This document shows positions 38,701 through 44,269 of a stretch of DNA of 64,000 nucleotides, in pieces. The notes under the pieces were generated by a model. It was not told the origin of the DNA. It did not search any database and worked only from the letters and a program-made list of their open reading frames with translations. The stretch lies in assembly GCF_004342485.1 (NCBI RefSeq), contig NZ_SMBU01000028.1, forward strand, positions 1 through 64,000. The letters are read 5' to 3'. The position numbers were made by a program, and so were the translations under genes. The DNA comes from Roseateles saccharophilus (GTDB taxonomy: Bacteria > Pseudomonadota > Gammaproteobacteria > Burkholderiales > Burkholderiaceae_C). The stretch's first letter is position 1. Every line of letters starts with the position of its first letter.

Positions 38701-39087
38701 CACGCCGATCTGGCGCACGATGTCGGGCAGGCGGGGCAGCGCGCGGTTGATGCGGTTCTGCACCGCGGTCTCGGCGGCTTCGGGGTGGGTGCCGATCTTG
38801 AACGTGACCGTCAGCGTCATGCCACCGTCGCCGGTGGCCTGGCTGTCGAAATACAGCACGTTCTCGAGGCCGTTGATCTGCTCCTCGAGCGGCGTGGCCA
38901 CCGTCTCGGAGATGACGCGCGGGTTGGCGCCGGGATACTGGGCGCGCACGACGACCTGGGGCGGCGCGACCTCGGGATATTCCGAGACCGGCAGCAGCGG
39001 GATGGCCAGCGCGCCGATCAGGAAGATGAAGAGGGACAACACGGTCGCGAAGCGCGGCCGGTCGATGAAGAAGCGTGAGATGTCCAT
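35794..39087 (-). CDS. RND multidrug efflux pump, MexF/OqxB/AcrB-type
   Basis: A 1097-residue inner-membrane pump, somewhat longer than AcrB (1049) because of a C-terminal tail. It begins MDISRFFIDRPRFATVLSLF and has two copies of the RND core. The proton-relay residues are present: the Asp pair in GIVVDDAIVVVENVER (helix 4) and the Lys in LVGLACKNAILIVEFAKE (helix 10). The overall sequence resembles the MexF/OqxB branch (fluoroquinolone, chloramphenicol exporters). No frameshift or stop was seen. Genes on either side are adaptor (interrupted) and outer-membrane channel. Confidence 0.94.
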   Translation of the reverse strand: MDISRFFIDRPRFATVLSLFIFLIGALAIPLLPVSEYPEVAPPQVVVRAQYPGANPRVISETVATPLEEQINGLENVLYFDSQATGDGGMTLTVTFKIGTHPEAAETAVQNRINRALPRLPDIVRQIGVTTEKSSPNLTMVVHLVSPDNSRDALYLRNYGNLNVRDELLRVPGMGSVLMFGAGDYAMRIWLDPQKLASRSMTASEVVGAIREQNTQVAAGVIGAAPSPKGTDFQLAINAQGRLASEEEFGNIIVRSDTKTGAMVRVKDVGRVEISAGTFALRSLLNNKEAAAIAVFQAPGSNALAISNNVRETMERLKPSFPAGVDYSIVYDPTRFVQTSIEKVVHTLFEAVGLVVLVVIIFLQTWRASIIPLVAVPVSIVGTFAVLLLLGFSINTLTLFGLVLAIGIVVDDAIVVVENVERNIQDGLTPHNATVKAMQEVSGPIIAIALVLCAVFIPLTLVPGLSGQFYKQFAVTIAISTVISAFNSLTLSPALAAILLRPHDAPKDRLMQAMDKVFGRFFHWFNCVFQRRSSDYGRGVTGILKRKSMAVGVYLVLLAATGFMFTRIPSGFVPAPDKQYLIGVAQLPAGASLDRTDEVIRRMSDIALKVPGIKDSVAFPGLSSAGFSAAPNEGIVFFGLDSFDERTSRDKSKEAILGKVNGAIQQIQGARMFVLPPPPVDGLGIAGGFKIQVQDRSSQGEQALYGAVWGSLGQIYGNPGTSIGTPYSNYDINVPQLFANVDRVKAKQMGVPLGSIYDTLQINLGSLYVNDFTKFGKTYQVIVQADAPFRAKAEDITQLKTRNDAGQMVPLGSLMSVEPTFGPTRVTRYNGFPSADINGAPKPGFSSGQAEGEIERILKTLPRGFGYEFTDLSYQDRLTRDVTVPGLGVKIPTLAAVLMFSVVLVVLVLAAQYESWSLPLAIILIVPMCILSALFGVWLSHFPPFMQAGDLNIFTQVALVVLVGLACKNAILIVEFAKELEEHGKSMYDAVIEACRLRLRPILMTSIAFCAGVVPLILGSGAGSEMRRAMGIAVFAGMLGVTFFGIFLTPVFYSLLRSSTAKRRARAAALHAQIDASAHAFHPGIDDAAPTTKNEGH

Positions 39088-39105
39088 GGCAGGGGCCGCC
39101 TTTGC

Positions 39106-40314
39106 TTACTTCGAGGCGGCAGAAGCCGGAGACGGGGCCGCGCCCGGAGGGCCCTGCGGCGGCACGGGGAAGGGCATGCCCTTGTCATCGACCTTGAGCA
39201 CCTGCGGCGTGACCGGCGCGCCGGGGAAGGCACGCAGCAGGCCATCGACGATGACCATTTCGCCGGCCTTGACGCCTTCCACGACACGCATGCCGTCGAC
39301 CAGCGCGCCCGGCGTGACCGGGCGCGGCTGCACGATGTTGTTGGGGCCGACGACGAGGACGATCTTGCGGGTTTGGTCGGTGGTGACGGCGCGGTCGGGC
39401 ACGACGACACCCTGGTAGCTGGCGCTGCCGCCGAGCTTGATGCGGGCGTACAGGCCCGGCGTGAACTGGCCGCCCTTGTTGTCGAACACCGCACGCGCGC
39501 GGATGGAGGCGGTGGCGGGGTTCAGGCGGTTGTCGACGAAGTCGAGCTTGCCGGTGTGCGGGTAGCCCTCCTCGTTGGACAGGCCCATCTGCACGGCCAC
39601 CGCATCGCGCGACACGAGCTTGCCATCACGGGCGGCACGCATGTACTTCAGGTAGGTGGCCTCGCTGGCGTCGAAATAGGCATAGACCCTGTCGCTGGAG
39701 ACCAGCGTCGTCAGCACCGGGTCGCCGACGCCGACGAGGTTGCCGGGCGTGACGTTGGCGCGCGAGGTGCGGCCGCTGACCGGGGCCGTCACGTTGGCGT
39801 ACTCGACATTGAGCCGGGACTGCACCAGCGCCGCCTCGGCGGCTTTCTGGCTGGATTCGGCCGAGCGCAGCGTCGCGCGCAGCTAGTCGATCTCCTGCGG
39901 GCTGACGGCATTCACGCTGACCAGCTTCTCGGCGCGTGCAAGGTCGGCCCTGGCGAGTTCGGCCTGGGTCTTGGCGGCTGCGACCTGGGCCTCGGCGCGG
40001 GCCACGTCGGCCTTGAAGGCGCGGGCGTCGATGCTGAACAGCGGCTCGCCCTTCCTGACGAGCTGGCCTTCCTTGAAGCGCACCGCCTCGACGGTGCCGG
40101 CCACCCGGGCGCGGACGTCCACCGTGTCGGGCGCCTCCAGGCGTGCGGTGAACTCGTCGAACTCCTGCACCTCGCGCTGCGTGGCGGGCGCGACGGACAC
40201 GGGCGGCGGCCCGCCGGCGTGGCCGCCGGGACCTCCCGGCTGCTGGCCACAGGCGGCAAGCAGGACGGCGGCGAGAAGGGGGCTCAGGTTCAGCGCCAGG
40301 CTTTTGTTGATCAT
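39106..40314 (-). pseudogene. RND periplasmic adaptor (MexE/OqxA-like), interrupted by an in-frame amber codon
   Basis: One frame of 403 codons encodes a whole adaptor: lipoprotein signal MINKSLALNLSPLLAAVLLAACG, lipoyl-like part (VDVRARVAGTVEAVRFKEGQLVRKGEPLFSID), hairpin helices, second lipoyl half (VEYANVTAPVSGRTSRANVTPGNLVG) and beta-barrel to the end. A TAG at 39883-39885 interrupts it between EID and LRATL in the second hairpin helix; upstream and downstream are in the same frame. It probably replaces a CAG (Gln) by one C-to-T change. Without suppression the product stops at about residue 143 and cannot bridge pump and channel. Ribosome site GGAG lies six bases before ATG 40314. Could also be a sequencing error. 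Confidence 0.85.
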
Positions 40315-40392
40315 GGAGGGCTCCGAATGCAAGCGGGCGACTGTAATCAGATCACCCCGACGCTGACTACCGCCAACCTGAAACCCCTGCGC

Positions 40393-40417
40393 GCTGCTGA
40401 CATTGCTTGTCAACAGC
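40393..40417. promoter_or_regulatory. inverted repeat upstream of the RND operon, possible operator
   Basis: GCTG-C-TGACA (40393-40402) and TGTCA-A-CAGC (40408-40417) pair in nine of ten positions around TTGCT. It lies 79 bases upstream of the adaptor start. On the leftward strand it contains TTGACA (40413-40408), but no matching -10 follows at 17 bases. LysR- or TetR-type control of MexEF-like operons is known elsewhere, and no regulator gene is adjacent here. Confidence 0.5.
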
Positions 40418-40431
40418 CGCCGTCTGGGTAC

Positions 40432-40457
40432 AAAAAAGCCGCCCGAAGGCGGCTTTT
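40432..40457 (-). terminator. intrinsic terminator of the peptide transporter gene
   Basis: Read leftward: AAAAGCCGCC, a TTCG tetraloop, GGCGGCTTTT, then two more T. The ten-base stem with a stable TTCG loop and a T run of six sits 25 bases after the transporter stop at 40482. The mirrored A run makes it weakly bidirectional. Confidence 0.9.
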
Positions 40458-40481
40458 CAACGTAATCAAGTAACGGCCGAC

Positions 40482-42059
40482 TCAGTGGACACCGTGCATC
40501 TTCTTCTTCATCCAGGGCGTCAGCAGCATCAGCACGACGCCGGCGCCGATGGGGATGGCCGTGAAGATCAGGAAGAAGACCGACATCGAGTAGTGGTTGG
40601 AGATCTCATCGATGTAGGAACCCGTCTTGCCGGCCAGCCAGTTGGCGATGGCCGTGTTCAGGAACCAGACGCCGAACATCAGACCCAGCAGGCGCGTGGG
40701 TGCCAGCTTGGAGATATAGGACAGGCCGACCGGCGACAGGCAGAGCTCGCCCATCGTGTGGAAGAGGTAGGCCAGGCACAGGAAGGCCATGCTGATCTGG
40801 GCCGTCTTGGCGCCCGCCGGGATGCCGGCCGAGCCATAGGACAGCGCGGCGAAGCCCAGGCCCAGCAGCACCAGGCCGACGCCGAACTTGACCGGGCCGG
40901 CCGGGTTCCAGTGCTTCTCCCACATCTTGGAGAACATCGGCGCCAGGATGACGAGGAAGAAGCTGTTCAGCACGCCGAACCAGCTCGCCGGCACCTCGGA
41001 CTGCTCCAGCGCGAACTCGCGGCCCAGCATCCAGACGACGAGGCCCCAGATGACCGCGAAGGCCAGCGCCAGCAGGCCGTTGGCCAGCAGGTAGCGGCTG
41101 CCGGTGCTGCGGTTGAGCTTCCACAGCAGCCAGGTCAGGATCATCGCGGGCAGCACCGTCATCAGCGAGTTGACGACCTTGAACGCGAAACCGCTGGTGC
41201 CGACCAGGCTGCGGTCGGTGTAGTCGGCCGCGAAGATGGTCATCGAGCCACCGGCCTGCTCGAAGGCGAACCAGAAGAAGATCGTGAAGAAGGAGAAGAC
41301 GACGATGGCCTTCAGGCGGTCTGCGACGACATGGGCGGGCGCCTCGTCGGCCGCCGTCACGGCCGCCTTGGCGCGGTCCTCGGCCGTCGGCGGGCTGCCG
41401 ATGTCGCCGAAGAGGTGCTGGCTGAAATAGAACTGCAGCGCGCCCAGGATCATGAACAGGCCAGCCAGGCCGAAGCCCAGGTGCCAGGACACCTTCTCGC
41501 CGATGTAGCCGCACAGCAGGATGCCGAAGAAGGCGCCGGCATTCACGCCCATGTAGAACAGCGTGTAGCCGCCGTCGCGGGCGTTGTCTTCCTTGGGGCC
41601 GTAGAGCTGGCCCACGATGGCCGACACGTTGGGCTTGAACAGGCCCGTGCCGATCACGACCAGGCCCAGGCCGATGTAGAAGCTCGGCACCGTGTTCAGG
41701 AACATCGAGATATGCCCCGCCGCGATGACGAAGCCGCCGACGACGACCGCGCGGCGCGTGCCCAGGTAGCGGTCGGCCAGGTAGCCGCCCAGCACCGGCA
41801 GCAGATAGGCCATGCCCGTGTACCAGCCGTACAGCGAGGTCGCATCCGCCCGGTTCCAGCCCCAGCCGCCCTTGGCCGCCTCGGACACCAGGAACAGCAC
41901 GAGCAGGCCGCGCATGCCGTAGTAGGAGAAGCGCTCCCACATCTCCGTGAAGAAGAGGACGAAGAGCTGGTTGGGCTGGCCGAGGATGGCAGCCGACGCC
42001 TGGCGGGGCGCCGCGTGGCCGGACGCGGCCGGGTTGGCCACGGGGGAGGTGGTAGTCAC
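40482..42059 (-). CDS. POT/PTR-family proton-dependent oligopeptide transporter
   Basis: A 525-residue inner-membrane symporter for di- and tripeptides. The POT signature FTEMWERFSYYGMRGLLVLFLV (about residue 37-58) includes the ExxER proton-coupling motif, followed by GGYLADRYLGTRRAVVVGG, GTGLFKPNVSAIVGQLYG and FYMGVNAGAFFG, and about fourteen helices with the extra pair near the middle. The start is taken as GTG at 42059 since no ATG lies between the stop upstream and the signature; ribosome site is weak (GGAA). Terminator at 40432-40457. Confidence 0.92.
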   Translation of the reverse strand: MTTTSPVANPAASGHAAPRQASAAILGQPNQLFVLFFTEMWERFSYYGMRGLLVLFLVSEAAKGGWGWNRADATSLYGWYTGMAYLLPVLGGYLADRYLGTRRAVVVGGFVIAAGHISMFLNTVPSFYIGLGLVVIGTGLFKPNVSAIVGQLYGPKEDNARDGGYTLFYMGVNAGAFFGILLCGYIGEKVSWHLGFGLAGLFMILGALQFYFSQHLFGDIGSPPTAEDRAKAAVTAADEAPAHVVADRLKAIVVFSFFTIFFWFAFEQAGGSMTIFAADYTDRSLVGTSGFAFKVVNSLMTVLPAMILTWLLWKLNRSTGSRYLLANGLLALAFAVIWGLVVWMLGREFALEQSEVPASWFGVLNSFFLVILAPMFSKMWEKHWNPAGPVKFGVGLVLLGLGFAALSYGSAGIPAGAKTAQISMAFLCLAYLFHTMGELCLSPVGLSYISKLAPTRLLGLMFGVWFLNTAIANWLAGKTGSYIDEISNHYSMSVFFLIFTAIPIGAGVVLMLLTPWMKKKMHGVH

Positions 42060-42207
42060 GTCAATCGTTCCAGGTGAGCCCCACCGGGTGGGACGGGGCG
42101 GTCGGGGCGGGCGGTAGCCCGCGGCGGAAGGCCGGAATTGTCCGGCCTGGCGTGCGCTTTCCGCCGCCGGCCGACCCAGGGATTGCCCTGGGTGGCCTGG
42201 CCCGGAA

Positions 42208-42819
42208 TCAGGGCGCCGCGGCGTGCGGCACGCCGCCGCCGGCCACGACGACGGGCTCGCGCTCCGGCAGGATGTAGACGAGGCCGCCGGCGCCGCTGCC
42301 CAGGCTGGGCAGCACGACGCCCTCGAAGAAGGCCGGCTCGACGACGACGCAGCCCAGCGTGATGCGGTGGTCCTGCGGGTTGGCGGAGGCCAGCCGCTCG
42401 GGTCGGCGCTCGCGCGCCGGCGCCGGGCGCAGCCGGTGGATCGCGAGGCTGGCCTCGTAGTCGATCCAGACGATGCGCTCGCCATGGATGTTGTGGCCCG
42501 GTCGGGCCTCGAAGCGCCCGGCCGGCGTCGTGCGCTCCTGGGTGTTCAGGGCTTCGGGGGCCTTCCCCCGCGAGCCCGGCGCCTGCGCATCCCCGGGCGT
42601 GAGCCCGAGCAGCGCGGCCGTGCGGCCCAGCAGGCGGCCGTCGGCGGCATAGACCGACAGTGTCGCGGCACGCTTGTCCACGACGGCGAACGGCCGGCCG
42701 TCACCGGCGTCATTCGCGTCCGGCCTCGGCGCAACGCCCTGCGCCGCCGCGCCCGCGCCCCACATGGCCATGATGCCGAACACTCCGGCCCTGGCCCGGC
42801 CCGCCCAATTGCTGCCCAC
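42208..42819 (-). CDS. YkuD-like (L,D-transpeptidase fold) secreted protein, motif variant TLGC
   Basis: A 203-residue protein with a weak N-terminal signal (residues 1-27, GVFGIMAMWGAGAAAQ) from a GTG start at 42819; an internal ATG at 42771 is the alternative. The core (AVVDKRAATLSVYAADGRLLG, TPAGRFEARPGHN, VWIDYEASLAIHRLRP) follows the YkuD/ErfK layout and keeps the Cys in RITLGCVVV, but the usual S/T-H-G-C is T-L-G-C, with His replaced by Leu. It is a paralogue of 42910-43746. YkuD enzymes cross-link peptidoglycan or attach proteins; whether this variant is active is uncertain. TAGACT (leftward, 42876-42871) may be its -10. Confidence 0.8.
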   Translation of the reverse strand: MGSNWAGRARAGVFGIMAMWGAGAAAQGVAPRPDANDAGDGRPFAVVDKRAATLSVYAADGRLLGRTAALLGLTPGDAQAPGSRGKAPEALNTQERTTPAGRFEARPGHNIHGERIVWIDYEASLAIHRLRPAPARERRPERLASANPQDHRITLGCVVVEPAFFEGVVLPSLGSGAGGLVYILPEREPVVVAGGGVPHAAAP

Positions 42820-42909
42820 TCGCTGCCCCGTTTGGTGGCGGCGGCGCAGCCTCGCGCCAGCCTTGCAGGCAGTCTAGGAAGGCGGCCGTGCCGCACCCAG
42901 GCAAGGAGT

Positions 42910-43746
42910 TCACGGTTTGGCGCTGTTACCGCGGCGCGGGATGGCCTGGGCCAGCACCGCCGGGGCGGCAGCGGGGAAGAAGGCCGTCAGCGCGCGGGTT
43001 TCGGGCAGCACATAGACGACGCCCCGGCCATGGCCGAGTTGGGGCCAGACGATCTGGTCGAAGAAGGCGACCGGGACGTTGATGCAGCCCCAGCTGATGC
43101 GCTTGTCGGCCGCCGACGGCGTGGCCAGACGCTCCAGGCGGCGCTCCCTGGGGTCGGTGACGCGCACCCGGTGCATGGAAACGGCGGCCTCGTAATCGAC
43201 CCAGACAACCTCGTGGCCGAGCGAGTTGCGCCCGGGCGTCGATTCGAAGCGGCCCGCCGGCGTCGTGCGCTCCTGGGGCCGGATGTCGTCGATGGCCTTG
43301 TGGCCGATGCCGGTCACCGAGAAGTCGCCAACGGCGTAGCCGAGCAGCACGGGGCTGGTGCCGAGCAGCCTGCCGCCCGCGGCGAAGACGTAGACCCGCG
43401 CACGGCGCTTGTCGACGATGGCGAAGGCGCGGTCGCCGTTGTCCGCCTCGCGCACCGCCCAGGCGGCGACCTGGGTCACGTCGCGCGGGGCGCGCACGTC
43501 GCCGAAGTCCAGCCGGCGCACCAGCGGCGACGCGGCCGGTGCTGCGGCGACGCGCTGCGCAGCAGCAGGCGCAGGGTGGCGCCAGAGGGCGCCGCCGAGG
43601 AAGGGGAAGAGCGCGGCCAGCACCAGCGCGGCGATGAGGCCGCCCTGGCGCAGGCCGGCAAGGATGTCGCGCCGCTGGCGGGCGGCGGCAGCGGCGTCTG
43701 CGGGGCGAGCTCCGGGGCCCACGGTTCTGGGAATGGAGTTCGCCAA
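42910..43746 (-). CDS. YkuD-like (L,D-transpeptidase fold) membrane-anchored protein, motif variant SWGC
   Basis: About 278 residues from a TTG at 43746 (AAGG five bases upstream); a GTG at 43722 is an alternative and there is no ATG, so the start is uncertain. One helix (LRQGGLIAALVLAALFPFLGG) anchors it in the membrane. The periplasmic part (FAIVDKRRARVYVFAAGGRLLG, ERTTPAGRFESTPGRN, VVWVDYEAAVSMHRVRV) matches the neighbouring paralogue block by block. The active-site block is ISWGCINVP: Ser, Gly, Cys and Asn of S-H-G-C-x-N remain but His is Trp. Same-direction neighbours 42208 and 43760 suggest a small envelope operon. Confidence 0.8.
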   Translation of the reverse strand: MANSIPRTVGPGARPADAAAAARQRRDILAGLRQGGLIAALVLAALFPFLGGALWRHPAPAAAQRVAAAPAASPLVRRLDFGDVRAPRDVTQVAAWAVREADNGDRAFAIVDKRRARVYVFAAGGRLLGTSPVLLGYAVGDFSVTGIGHKAIDDIRPQERTTPAGRFESTPGRNSLGHEVVWVDYEAAVSMHRVRVTDPRERRLERLATPSAADKRISWGCINVPVAFFDQIVWPQLGHGRGVVYVLPETRALTAFFPAAAPAVLAQAIPRRGNSAKP

Positions 43747-43759
43747 GAGGCCTTGGGCC

Positions 43760-44089
43760 TCAGTTGCGGTCGGCCTTGGGCGCGGGCTCGCTGCGCTGCG
43801 GCTCGGGAGCCGGCGTGGCGGGCATGCTGTCCTGCGCGGCGGGCTTGGCGAGCGGATCGCTCGGCGTGGGCTGCGCCGGGTTGGTGCTGGGCTGCTGCTG
43901 GGCCTGCGCGGCATCGGCCTGCGGCATCGCGTTCGGGTCGGCGGCCGGCGGGGTTTCCTCGCTGGCCAGGGGCATCGCGGGCTGGGTGTCCGCGGGGGGC
44001 TGGTCTTGCGACTGAGCAAAGGCCAGGCCGATGCTGGTCACGAGGACGGCCGCGGTGACGGCGCTGGTGAGGGTCTTGAGCTTGGACAT
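43760..44089 (-). CDS. small secreted Pro/Gln/Ala-rich protein
   Basis: A 109-residue protein with a signal peptide (MSKLKTLTSAVTAAVLVTSIGLAFA, 1-25) and a mature part of low complexity rich in Pro, Ala, Gln, Asp and Ser, with no globular domain. Such regions act as periplasmic spacers or wall-associated linkers; the function here is unknown. A strong ribosome site (AAAGGAG) precedes ATG 44089. It lies 13 bases upstream of the YkuD-like start at 43746, so co-transcription with the two YkuD paralogues is likely. TAGAGT (leftward, 44171-44166) may be its -10. Confidence 0.75.
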   Translation of the reverse strand: MSKLKTLTSAVTAAVLVTSIGLAFAQSQDQPPADTQPAMPLASEETPPAADPNAMPQADAAQAQQQPSTNPAQPTPSDPLAKPAAQDSMPATPAPEPQRSEPAPKADRN

Positions 44090-44191
44090 CGGGGACTCCT
44101 TTCAAAGCGGACGGGCCGGCCCTGGCGGCCGGGGGGCGGGACCAGGCTTTGACCGGCTGCCGACGACTCTAGGACCGTGGCAGTGCCGATG

Positions 44192-44213
44192 ACGTCGGCC
44201 CCAGGGCCGACGT
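44192..44213. promoter_or_regulatory. perfect GC-rich palindrome upstream of the secreted-protein/YkuD operon
   Basis: ACGTCGGCCC (44192-44201) and GGGCCGACGT (44204-44213) are exact inverted copies around CA. It lies about 21-42 bases upstream of the leftward TAGAGT box, covering the -35 region of the small secreted-protein gene, so a regulator site is plausible. No T tract follows, so it is not a typical terminator for the kinase gene, which also ends towards it. Confidence 0.55.
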
Positions 44214-44269
44214 GCTGTAGGAATGCCCCGACACGGGTAGCGGCTGGTTACGCCACCCCAGGGAAGGCC

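Noticed and set aside
35440-39078. 1212-residue open frame antisense to the RND pump
   Set aside because: It has no domain, is Asp/His/Arg-rich and mirrors the pump gene exactly; such frames are normal in GC-rich DNA.
40408-40413. TTGACA as the -35 box of the RND operon
   Set aside because: No acceptable -10 hexamer at 16-18 bases on the leftward strand.
40407-42077. 556-residue frame on the plus strand over the peptide transporter
   Set aside because: Low-complexity antisense; the leftward transporter has complete POT motifs.
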